64,000 bases of DNA from Monomorium pharaonis (taxonomy: Eukaryota > Arthropoda > Insecta > Hymenoptera > Formicidae): NCBI RefSeq assembly GCF_013373865.1, contig NC_050468.1, positions 8,370,510 through 8,434,509 of the forward strand, given 5' to 3'. Below are positions 38,561 to 50,500 of the stretch, in pieces (the stretch's first letter is position 1; every line of letters starts with the position of its first letter). The translations under genes and the position numbers were made by a program. The notes under the pieces were generated by a model. The model saw only the letters and a list, made by a program, of their open reading frames with translations. It had not been told where the DNA came from and ran no database searches.

Positions 38561-40361
38561 GAGCCTTACTTGAATATTGCCGATTGTTTTATTGCATGTC
38601 GATTAGTGGGTAAAATGGGTGAGAGCGAGTTGCACCAGTCTTTCTGTAGAAACGACGATAGGGTCGTAACGGCATAATAGGCAGTTACGAGGAGGGAGGC
38701 TAACAGTTTTTTATCGAGATTCCAACAATCTTACCGTAAAAACACGCTTCACAGAAAGGCTGGATTCTTTTATAAAGCGACTGGAAGAATCCTGCAACGC
38801 ATTATGCAATAAATTGCGAACGAATGTACATAATAAATCGTAAGCATCTTTTTTATATTTTATTAAAAGAAAAATAATAAAATTAATAATGTAGGAAATA
38901 AAAGAACGTTCTGAGAGAAACGTATATTTTAACGCTCAGGTGATTGAGCAGATAGAATAATTCAAATTATTTGAACTCACTTGGGAGGTTCAGTTGTGTA
39001 ATAACAATGATAAAAATTAGATTAAAAAAAAAGAATTTATTAAAATACTTTTTATTGGCCAATATATACTGAATTTTATCACTTTTATTATGTTCACTAA
39101 ATTACATATATGTGATATATGTATATACATTTAAAAAAGTTTAGTATAACAAAACTATTTAGTTCGAGAACTAAAATATTTTTCTACATTGAGAAAAATT
39201 GCTGTTACAAAAATGTCTGAACCAGGTAGTTTTTGCTAAAGGTAAAAACGTTTTTTTTTTAGCTTGCAGTCATACATAATCGATTTCGAATCTAAATTTT
39301 ATGAAACAGTGTAGAAAAAAAGAAATATGAAAATAAAACTGTTGTTTTATTTTCAATGCATACTGCGTTTTTAGTTTTATTATTATTCGAACTTCGGTTC
39401 AAAATATTCGACTGGATGCTTATTTTCTTTACTTTGAACTATACGAACAGATACAACGTGTAATGTGTTTTATTCTTTTATCTAGGTTCTAGTTTATTTA
39501 TTAAAATGTGAATTGAGACGTTCCTCGAGCACCGTTATTTAGTTCATTATTCAGAACACACGACGAGAGAGAATAAATCCGCGTTGAATGCAGCCACGGG
39601 GATTATTTCTTCTTTCTCTATCTGAATGCAAAACTATATACTTTATATAGATGCAGCTCTCTCAACTGCTCGACAACTCGAGCGCATTCCAGCGGTCAAA
39701 CGAAGGCGGCATGAATGAAATTCAGCTTCTATTCACCTGCGGCGTAGACCACAGATTCTAAGTAGTAACTGTCTACGTTCGTTATGATTTTTTGTCGTCA
39801 ATCGCCGTTACAATTTTACGACCGCAAACGTAAATTACGCCGCCAGCAATCGTCCGTTTTGTAACGATCGATTCATTATCGGGCAAGATATAGTTATCAT
39901 AAATTAGCTTAAGTAATGAGATATTGCGATGTATGAATTCTTTTCTCTTCGTCATAAACAGATTGCAAAAAATATTTTATTTATACGTACATTTTGTTAC
40001 ATAGACACGCACACATACATAAAATTTATGTAATATATATCTTAATTATTATAGGTGTGTGTATGTCTGTGTGTATGTGCGCGTGCGCAAATTAAAGTTT
40101 TTTAATGTCGACCCAAATCGACTAAATTTAAGATAGTTAATATATGTAATTCATATCGAGACCTCTTAAATTGGAAATTTTTGAGTTAGTTCAGATTCAA
40201 TTCATATTTGAATAGTTGGCACACTTTTAATAATCAACATCGTCTGTTTACATTATCTGTTATTGTACCAATATGAAAGGAATTTTTCTAAAAATGTACA
40301 AAAATCATTAATTATCACTTTACGTTAAGTCAACCGGATTTTATTATCAACGCGATTTACA

Positions 40362-40568
40362 TACTGAAAAAATATCCTTTCGTAAACCTGTAAGATGCAT
40401 TTAGTGATATTGTTGGAAATATTTGGTTGTTATAAACAAATATAATAATAACAAAATTATAACAATATTAACAAAACGTTTGGTAATACTTATAAACATT
40501 TTGTTATAATTATTTTGTAATAATTACTTTACTCGTAAATCCATCTTACAAAGGATTTTTTTAGTGTA
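40362..40568. mobile_element. Candidate MITE with CT(G/A)AAAAAAT termini
   Basis: Left end CTGAAAAAATATCCTTT, then GTAAGATGCATTTA. Right end, reverse complemented, CTAAAAAAATCCTTT then GTAAGATGGATTTA. The left arm carries an extra CGTAAACCT between the two blocks. The interior is AT-rich with partial self-complementarity and no coding frame. About 207 bp. No clear target-site duplication, so the exact ends and superfamily are not assigned. Confidence 0.45.
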
Positions 40569-41204
40569 TAATAATATTTTTAAACGTTTTAATTATTTAG
40601 AAATGCGTGTAACGAGAAAAAAGTATTTATTGGTTTAACAAGAACGTCACGTATCTGGTTGAGTTAGTTATAAATCTGCGGTTTTTTTTAACTACGCACG
40701 CAAAGCAGGAACAAACGTTTTTACGGAATTTCGCACGTACCAACAACACTTAATCGAAGAAGGAAGTGACATTTCGCTAAGGGAAAGCCGGAAGTTCGGT
40801 TGCCGCGAGGTCGCGTGAGTAGGAAGTCAGACTCCCGCTGATTTCATAGCGGCGCAATGTCAAACACTGATTAAAATTGTGCTCGAGGAACAGAGGTCTT
40901 TTTCAGAGTTAAAATAAATAATGAGCAATGGAATATATATCGGTTTTTTTTATAGATAAAAGAAAATAAATTTATTGGAGAAAGTTATCTCAATTCTTAA
41001 TTATTTAAATTTTAAATCAATGATTATTTTGAAGACTAAATTTTTTTTCCAATGACAAAAAAAATTTTATTATTTCAGTTATTGTAATTTCCTGTTCTTT
41101 TCTGAAAACTCAGAAGCCTACTACGATAACGAGTTGACGATATCAATATGTCAATTGTGGAATTATTTGGCCACTATATTATCATAGATAACATACTCGA
41201 CCAA

Positions 41205-41208
<4 letters not shown>

Positions 41209-41290
<82 letters not shown>
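41209..41290. repeat. (AC)41 microsatellite
   Basis: Eighty-two bases of uninterrupted AC, followed by CATG/CACG-rich sequence. The apparent poly-Thr/His frame across it is an artefact. Confidence 0.97.
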
Positions 41291-41296
<6 letters not shown>

Positions 41297-43573
41297 TCAT
41301 GCATGCATGCACCCACGCACGCATACGCGCGGCAGGCAAGAAGAATCTGACGCCTGTCTAATTAGAGAGTACGCACTGTGACATACGGGCCTATGAGGGT
41401 GAGCTGTTGAATCTCACGGGGAAGTATTTTCAACCCCGAACAGATTCTCATGCCATTATATATAAGAGCTAATGGGAGTCAGTTTCCGTCATGATGGCCG
41501 GACTATATTCAGAGATATCAGACCGGGATATGCGGGCTCTTTGTGAGGGGTGTGTGCGTGAAAACGAGACAGACAAAGAGAAAGAGAGAGAAAGAGAAAA
41601 CTCTGGCACTCCTACTTCTGCGATAGGTTTATGAGCCGTGTATGATTAAGTTGGAAATTTTCAGATTAATTGATAAGTAGTGCAATATACAATATAAGTA
41701 GTATAATATAAAAGTAATACAATAATGTTGCATAATTCTTTTTCTATTAAGAAAAATAAGTTAACTAAGTTAATTTTTTTATTATAATCCTTTTTTTATC
41801 ATTTATTTTTAAAATTTTTTACATTTAAATTTGATGTTTGGATTATATTTGATATTGGGATATAAAATGTTAAAGGATTATTTTTTATATTATAAACATT
41901 TATTAGAAAGTATAAGTAATTTATGTTACTATATATAAATTATATTGTTGTGTATAGAAAAACATTAATGGAATTAGTATTTTACATACATTAGTTCATT
42001 TATATACGTTAATATATTCTTAATATAATTTAAACAAATTTAAGCGCGCAAACTATTGAAATGCTCGAATCCCTTTACAAAGTTTTAATAACGAGACAAT
42101 AGGTGTAAAAGGGATCGAAATTTAAATGTTAGGCGGATACAAATTTTGATAGATTAAAGAAAATGTAACGATTTTTATTACGCAATTAACAGACATGTAA
42201 TATATTATAAACTTATTATATCACTAATTGTAAGACAATACGAACGTGAGAATCAAAAATCAAATGTAAACCAAGTATCTTTTTCACTAAAGGGTGCTGT
42301 GTTTCTATTACAACCTGCGAGAAGTAGTTTGCTAAATTCAACAAGAATTTCAACCTTAAAAATAAATTATTCTCTAGGTACATATTATGGAATATGGATT
42401 CCGATTAAAATGTTCCATTTTGTCTAAGAAACACAAAGAAATCAAGAGAATAATTGAATAATTCCGTTCGCAATCTTTTCTAAATAATTCCATAATACTT
42501 AACTGAACAGTCTTTCGATATTAATGACATCATGCCCAATTTATGATATATAAACTTACGAATTTCGGTAGATGTTAAATTAAACGTTGACAGAGATCGG
42601 TCGCTTTTCGGTATTAAAAAAAATATTACAACATTTATTGAAAATCTTTCAATCAAAGTCGTTTCATTCACTCACTGTCAGTTCAGTAACATGTTTTTAA
42701 CATATATTTAACATTCGTACGTGTTCTTTGTGTAGATTCATTATGCAACATCATTAATGACGTAAATAAAAAGACATGCATCTTTTTATTTAAATATTAC
42801 TACCGTTGAAAATAACATCAGGTGCATCAGGTAAACAGGGATAAACTACCTGACTGGGATTATAAAAGAACAGATATTTTTTCTCTATGTCTTACGGTCC
42901 TTTATAAAAAGCTCAAATATATATTTACGAAATATATTACGAAGAAGTTACGATAGGAGAACAGCATCCGCAACGTTAGCACGTTCTGAGAGAACGTCGG
43001 GCAGAGAAAATGTCATAACTTGTCCGTCCGCGGATGTACAGTACAAAGGATAGAGAAAAATAAAGGGAATGGATAGTGGCAAGTATCCGTCACGTGCGTG
43101 GCGTATGTATCCATTATTGCGGGAGAGCAACGTGAAAAGCGCACGGATGTAACATGTGTTGCGCAGAGCAACGTTGCGCCTTGCCGGGGACCTTTCTTGC
43201 AACTTCGCGTCTCTCTCTCCCTCTCCCTCTCTCTTTCTTTCTCTCTCTTGTACGGCCGTAATGTCTCACACAGCGAAAGAAGTGGGCGAGGAGAAAACAG
43301 GCAATGAGAAACAGTCGTATTCAATTTCGTTCGACGTTGTGCAATCTGGCAAGCAATCTGGTCAAAGTAACTGTTGAATTTTTTCCCTTTAATTCGGTTC
43401 AATTAATATTAAAATTTTCTATTAAAAAAAAACAATCACAACAATGACAACAATAATAATATATATACGTGTTTAATGAGAAAACATCATTACTGTATCG
43501 CATGCTTTGATGACGAGGAGAACAGAAATTCGAGTAATCACACGCGTTGGAAATGTCCATACGTTGCGGATCG

Positions 43574-43780
43574 TGACGTCATGCGAGTTTTTTCACGATC
43601 TCTTTCTTCAAAACATCGCGTCAAAGCATTCTTTCTTTTCACTCACGCTCTCCCGTTGTGACGTCACTCGCATCTCTTGCGCGAATGTAACGATGACGCG
43701 TTTGAAGGCACAAAGTCGTTCAAACTTTTACGTCACTGTGAATTTTCGATAACGTCATTTTCGCACGTCATAGTGAGTCA
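43574..43780. promoter_or_regulatory. Cluster of CRE (TGACGTCA) and AP-1 motifs
   Basis: Two full palindromic TGACGTCA sites (43574-43581 and 43659-43666). Partial sites are TGACGCG (43694-43700), TACGTCA (43729-43735), AACGTCAT (43751-43758) and CACGTCA (43764-43770). A TGAGTCA AP-1 site is at 43774-43780. These are known consensus sequences for CREB/ATF and Fos/Jun bZIP factors. No coding frame or exon signal explains the density. The cluster is about 6 kb upstream of the inferred Tis11 start, so an enhancer for that gene is possible; this is inference. Confidence 0.4.
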
Positions 43781-43909
43781 AAACTGACAATTATTAGCAA
43801 AGCGTTTAATAAATATTTACGATACATACATATTTAAGCAAAAGTTTACCATTGGACTTCTATAGAATTTTGTGGGTTTTTTCTGAATGGTTTCTTTCAT
43901 GTTTTAATC

Positions 43910-43934
43910 AATAATAATAATAATAATAATAATA
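43910..43934. repeat. (AAT)8 microsatellite
   Basis: AAT trinucleotide repeat, about 140 bp from the CRE/AP-1 cluster. Confidence 0.9.
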
Positions 43935-44658
43935 TACAAGTAATAATAATTTTTGAAAAAAAAATACAAAAGTTTATTTGATTTTTTCTCTGATTTTTTT
44001 TTAAATAAAAGAAAAGAAGATAAATATAAGTTTCTTTTAAACGTAAAATTTCCATAAATCTTTAAATATTTTGTTCAATAATGTGCTCGCATAAAATTTT
44101 ATATCAAAAATTACTTATGTATGATAATAGCTACAAACTATAAGAAATTTCAAAGAATTATATTACAAATAATATTCGTAATACTATGGTAGTTTGATGA
44201 AAAACATCGTAAAAACGTTCATAATTCCTTTATTGATTCATGCTTATTTACCATAATAATTTTTATTATAAAATTTCTTTGTGTATAAACTGATGGTTTG
44301 ATTTAATTTTCAATTATTTGGATAAGAGGAAACAACATAATTAAACATTCGGGTTAACACAAACATTAAGATTATATAAAGTGCGATAATATGGCGAAAA
44401 ACGATATTGTTGAAAATGTCACATGTTGAACAGGATGGCGTAATGACTCAACAAATATTTTTCTTTATTCCCCGTCGAGCAGAAGCGCGAGGAACGTGAG
44501 ATGCACAGAAAAGCTGTGACCGTGATAAAAGTTTGTACGCGGAGTTATATAATTAAAGAATCACCACCAAGTAAAATGTCACGATGAAAATGTCACAGGG
44601 CGAGCGAGATGCAGAAGAAGCTACGTTCCAGTCGCGGCATTAATCAATGCTGATTCTG

Positions 44659-44700
44659 CATCATATTGTAGCCTATTATATACATCATATTGTAGCGTAT
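44659..44700. repeat. 18-bp direct repeat, two copies
   Basis: CATCATATTGTAGC(C/G)TAT at 44659-44676 and 44683-44700, one mismatch. Confidence 0.85.
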
Positions 44701-44936
44701 TCATTATTGCGTGGGTGTAAAACATCGCAAAAGATCTATTAACTAACATCTAAATTATTCACATGATTGAAGCTATAATATTTATGGTTATCGAAAATGT
44801 CTCGGTTTCATCTTTTCCCCAAAGATTTTTCCTTTATTATGCGCCATAAATGGTACATGATTCGACAATAACCAATCTAAGAATCGCTTAATCTTACATT
44901 TTCTAAATATAGTTCATTTTTTCAGGTAAAAGTTCT

Positions 44937-45230
44937 TCAACCAAAACACCTTTGGACAAATCCTTCCACTTTTCCCGGCTGATACTCTTTGGCGTCTCTA
45001 CGTCGTGCACAGGTACCTGCATAGATCTTAGATCGATAGATCTGAGCAGAAATCGTTCCGAGAATCGCAAAGGCCAAGGCAACGGCAGGCAGGAAAGCAG
45101 GTATGTAACAACATGGGTAAGTGTACGCGGCTAAACCGGACCAAGCGGAAAGACAGCTCATGTAATACCGGCTAAAGGATAGGTCTCCTGGAGTCCGTTT
45201 TGCGAAAAAGTTGTCGTTATTGATGCGCAT
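44937..45230 (-). CDS. Doubtful 97-codon frame with one hydrophobic segment
   Basis: Not recognised. Seen: an ATG at 45230 opens 97 codons ending in TGA at 44937. Residues about 42-60 (YIPAFLPAVALAFAILGTI) form a hydrophobic, membrane-like segment followed by a basic stretch (QIYRSKIYAG, then CARRRD). Five cysteines are at 26, 40, 41, 74 and 95. A minus-strand AATAAA lies about 100 nt downstream (44838-44833). A TTTACAG acceptor-like site lies about 20 nt upstream, with an in-frame stop between it and the ATG. Base composition is richer in GC than the flanks. It could be a small membrane-protein gene, the last exon of a longer gene, a decayed insert, or chance. Confidence 0.2.
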   Translation of the reverse strand: MRINNDNFFAKRTPGDLSFSRYYMSCLSAWSGLAAYTYPCCYIPAFLPAVALAFAILGTISAQIYRSKIYAGTCARRRDAKEYQPGKVEGFVQRCFG

Positions 45231-45562
45231 TTGTGGATACTATCCTACGCTGTAAATAGTACCTTGTAAAGGTACCTTTATTCGTGAAGAGGTAAACATA
45301 TGGCAACCCTTGTTAGGTATGTAGGTGTAAGAGCAGCCGTGGAATATCCAAAAACTAATATTTTCATTTTTAATTTGTATGTATTTCTTCTATTATCCTT
45401 TTAATTAACTTGTGCTTGATCTATTATGATTGATATTTTGGGGGGAAGCAAGGTAAAGAAATAGAAATCTAAAAAATAAGGATTAATAAGCGAGAATGCA
45501 AAAAATGTTTTATTTAGGATTTAATTACGTTATTTTTGAATGTTATGGTTCACAAGAAAAGC

Positions 45563-45588
45563 GCTGTGTCAAAAAAATTTGACACAGC
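45563..45588. repeat. Perfect 11-bp stem with AAAA loop
   Basis: GCTGTGTCAAA (45563-45573) and TTTGACACAGC (45578-45588). A compact inverted repeat in AT-rich DNA; role unknown. Confidence 0.45.
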
Positions 45589-46775
45589 ACAATTTTACGA
45601 CTTAATTAGAAAATTATGTTAATAAATCTAGAAATGTGAGAATATTTAAACAATAACGATATTATTGAAAACGTGAGTAATAAAAGTGCAAAAGTGAAAA
45701 TTTTGAAGATATGTCCCTATAAAACGCTCTTGTATGTTAAATGTTAAATGTTAATAAATATTAGTTTGACAAAAATAAAAGTGAGATTGATAAAAGATTG
45801 AGATTACAATATTTTTGAAGAATTTAATAATTAATGATCAATAAAATTATTTTAATAAATTAGAAAAAACGAATAGTAATAGTTGCTCAATACGTAGCAT
45901 TTATGCTATGATTGAAAACTGAAAAAAACTGAGTATTACATAGAACGACGGGCAAACCAATAACATTTATCTACATCGTTCGTAAATTTAATGGTCTCGC
46001 TTGACACACTTTTCCGGAACATTTGTCATTACCTGTCTTTGTAGCATATTCTTTACATAGTAATTTTACATCTGTACATAATTTGTTTAGTTAACGTAGT
46101 GCATAGTATGTTCCATGGTTAGTAATGGCGCGTATTGTGCGAATAAGTGCTTACATACGTTGCGGTTTACGCTCTTACTTTCTTATTCCCCGGTATTTCC
46201 GCGACCAGGCGCCACTCCGATCGAAACTTTCACATTTCGTATTAATCTTAAATTAACGACAATCATGAACATTGCATAAATTGTTATATTTTCTTCTGTA
46301 GTTGCACCTGGGAATTTTAGTTTATAATAGTGCGTTTGATAATTTTTGAAATATCTTGCAAACACGATAGTTAATATAAATGAACCCTTTACTTTTTATT
46401 TCGATGTAAAGATATTAAAAAATACTATGAGGAACACGATCTTAAAAATTATTTGATTGAAAAATAATTAATTGATAATATATATTTTGTCTACATTTTT
46501 ACGATAATTTTGTTTAATTTATGCAACGATTAGGAATTATTATGTATTAGAAACGATTTATTTGCTACGACCAAAATGGTTTCGTCTAAAATAATGTGTT
46601 TCTATGACACGGACCAACTCGCGAGCGCGGATTATTCCGTTCATTGATGCCAATGGGTTAATGACCGCATGCAACAGTAATATTGGCCAAGATTAAATGC
46701 TATTGTTCTATTCCACCGATCTACATCGTGACAAGTTTTTCACTGCAATCGTCGCAATTTTCACATGGCAACCGA

Positions 46776-46777
<2 letters not shown>

Positions 46778-46808
<31 letters not shown>
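46778..46808. repeat. (TC)15 microsatellite
   Basis: Uninterrupted TC dinucleotides. Confidence 0.93.
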
Positions 46809-46812
<4 letters not shown>

Positions 46813-47491
46813 CTCATCATTCTTAACATTAATAATCGATTTAAAATTATTAATAGTAATTAAAGTTTTAACAAAATTAATTTTTTTTATTTCGTGCAAC
46901 TTTTAAGCCTTGAGAAAAATTAATATTTCAACATAATGAGAGGAAACTCTATTATTCTCTAATGAGCTGAAATGCAACGATTGGCCACGACGTGTTCGCT
47001 ATCGTTATACCGCGTTGTAACGAATGATCGGCGTCGTGTAAGGCTCAAAAGTCATTGCACTTTGAGCTGTAGCGACTAACGAACGGCACTCATATCTGCG
47101 GGGTGTACGTACACGCGTGACTCTCGTTTTTCTACTGGCGACAATGGTTTTGCACTCGGAGAGAGACCGCCTATCGTTGTAGCACGCAAACGCAGCGCGA
47201 ACCTTGTCGTACGCAGCCGCAAGTTTTCTTCCTATATTCAGTACACCGCATGGATCGTCACGCCTATTGACTTTTTATGCATGAAACTTAAAGGCTGCGT
47301 GTATCTTAAAAAGAGGACCATTTCAACGAAATACTTATGACGCAATGATAATGATAATAGATATTCCTAAGAAAATAGGAAAAACAAGTAAAACTCCTGA
47401 ATATGATGGTTTTTCCAATTAAATAGAAATAAAAATTAAAAAGTTAATATCAAATAAAGTCAAATAATAATTTAATTAAATTTTAATAAAA

Positions 47492-47540
47492 TAGTAGATA
47501 AAAGAGAACTATATATATAGTTCTTTTTACTTATCTACTA
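47492..47540. repeat. Long AT-rich hairpin
   Basis: A perfect 20-bp palindrome at 47505-47524 (AGAACTATAT and its complement) is enclosed by TAGTAGATAA (47492-47501) and TTATCTACTA (47531-47540). The two stems are separated by a small asymmetric internal loop. Confidence 0.5.
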
Positions 47541-50500
47541 GTTGGAGTTAAGTTGTCATCAAGCGGAGAATATTTTGGAAACTTTTTCTTATACTTGTAG
47601 AATACATATTCATAATGTAAACATTCAATGCAAATATTTGAAAATCAAAAGTGAATAAGTTTGAATTTTTAGCTGCTTGTATTATTTTATTGAATATAAG
47701 TAAAAGCTGAAACTCCAAGCTTTGAAATTCGAATATTCTTATATTTGTTGGAAATATTCAGAACATCGACTGATTTGATCTGAATTTTGAGCAACAAAAG
47801 CGTACATACATAAATACTATTGCTGTTTTCTTATTCTTTACGTACTTCGTACTTTGTACTTTATTACAGTAAATTGCGTATGTGTCAGTATAAATAGTTT
47901 ACAACATTTAAAGATATGACACATATATTTTGTGGTTTAACTGATGCAATTTAAAGTAATTTAAAGGCGCAGATGGAATGGAAAAGCGAATGTGGTAATC
48001 GGTACAAAGTCCACGTTCAAGTATCAACATAAAATATTAACATAAAATATTACCTTTATAACCAAATGGTTTTGGATTAAATTAACATAAGGCCCTCCCA
48101 TATCCTTCTTTTTTGACTTATCGGTTTTTTTCCGCTTCATGTCCTTTTTCCTTTACAAACTTCGAACTCGCTTTTGCTCCCTCATTCTGAAAGAACGTTG
48201 CAGCACTCCGCATCATGTATCTCATTCATTAGCACTTGCAACGTTTGCGGGACAACTTATGTTTAACTATCTCGAATTGACGGTTTTTTTTCACGGCTGT
48301 GCTCTCAGTATTTCAAGACTCTTGACTTGTATATCGTTGCACAAGAAAGAGAAGGAAGAAAAACGGTTACAGAAGGTTAGACAGAGAGAGATGATCTGGC
48401 GTGCACTTGATCAAACAACGAAGCCTCTATTGGACTCCGCGTTTATTGGCGCTTCTAATTCGGGGGCGGAAATGATCGAAAGGCAAAGACGAAAGCAGAT
48501 CTCATGTATTAGAATAGTGTATAAAACTGGCTTAAAACGTTTGGCATTAACAATTAACGCGGTTCAATACTAGCATCTGTGATCATCTATTTGCAAGTTG
48601 TTACTAAGATATTTTAAAGAAAAACTTTTACAAAAGTTACAAAGCGCGCATGTGTATATTTACAGTTGAATGCACAAAATTTTATGTAATTTTTATGATT
48701 TTATTCTGTATTAATAATGAAATGTAATTTTAGTTGCAAATTATAATATTCTTTTTATATGTCACTGCAAAAGAATTATTTTTACTATTACGGTTTTACT
48801 AGTGAATTTTACAACAACATTATAATGTGTAGAGGCTTTTTATATTTATATGTAAAAAGTATGATGACAGAGCATTTTGCATTTCAAAACAATCTTTAAA
48901 TGAATATAAATTTATTTGCTGATGCAACATAATATTTGCAACTACATCATTTATTTCACTCGTATCACATTACAGATTAATGTTGAGATTCTGAAAAATA
49001 ACTTTATAATAAAGAATATGTAGGCGTATTTGGAAATTATGAGGTTGTTTATTGTGAGAATTTTGAATTTTATTATTTACGAATGATTTATCTTGTTTAT
49101 AGTATATTTGCGTCTCTCATTACAAGAGGCGAATTTATTACATGGCTATCCACAATTGTTAATTAAGATTCATGTTATTATTAATGAATAACATTAATGA
49201 ATACACATTAAACCTGTTTTTAGTACATTATAATACCCGGCTATGTGCTAGCGTGTTTTCAGCGATGGCATACTCGATGTATCTATGTATGAGATGAGAA
49301 ATCTTTTAATGTTCTCCATTTTCTTTGTAATCCTACAATTTTTTAAAATTACTTTTAAAAAATTAACGAACAGGTATTTTTATATAAATTTTCTTTTTAA
49401 CAGTTTCGAAGAAAAAATTATAGAAGATACAATATCTTTAAACAAGATAGATGTTTTATCATATCTGTATAACGAAATTATACTTATTCAACAAATGTTA
49501 TAAGTTCTCGATAAATTTTAATATATTATTTCGTTTGATATACGACTTCATTTTTTCTAACAAATTATAATACTGTTATTACATCTTTAATCATCTTTTA
49601 GAGTTTTTATCATGAGATTATCTAGAACTTTTCACGAACTCTTATAACAATGTAATGTTAAGCAGTATTAAATTGGCTATAATTATTACTTATTTTGAGT
49701 ATGAAAAGTACTAACAACAGTGCTTATTACATTTAAGAGAATTAAGAGAAAACATAGGAAAAATAAATAAAATTACAAACGGAGTTATTCACTGTTAAAA
49801 ATATATGGAAAAAAACGTTATCAATTAGTAAGAGAAGTCAAACAATAAAGATTATTTTTGCCACGAGATTATTGTGAGCTTTATCTAATATTATCTTATC
49901 TATTTAATGACAAATGTTTTATCTGATCTGAATGGATGACCTAAGAGTTTAACGTGCATCAATGAAATTAATTGATAAGAAATAGTGTCTCAGATATGTC
50001 GGTTTTTTTAATGAAAACGTAAATTAAAAATAAATTGCTTTTATTTTAAATTTTTCTGTTATAAAACATTTGAAAATATTATTTTATTTTATTATTTTTT
50101 AAATAGTATTATTGTAGAAGATAATATAACATATATAACAACTATTATCGGATTCACAATAACAGAGCTCTTGAATAACAATTACTAAAAACAAACGAAC
50201 GAAGGATTGATTGCAGACACACGTTGAATGTTAATAGAAACCATCTTTCTAAAGTTTGACGCACATTCACGCACGCATATATATATGCTTGAGCCTTTCC
50301 AGTACCAATTAACGAACTCCAAAGCTCGCGGACTGGCGGGCTCGTGAACGTAAACAGCTAAGTGATCAGAGATGGCCGCGCTCGATCCGGAAGTGGGCCA
50401 GCAGATTCTTCCGATGCCAGAAAGAGCCAGCCAGTCAGTTTGGACGCCGCGCGTCCAATTACCTCCGCTCGCGCCGTAGAGAGAAAGGGAAAGTCAATCA

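Noticed and set aside
41148..41381. Frame encoding a Thr-His repeat
   Set aside because: Direct translation of the (AC)41 microsatellite.
48139..48573. 144-codon plus-strand frame
   Set aside because: No recognisable domain, motif, splice signal or composition shift. Best explained as chance.
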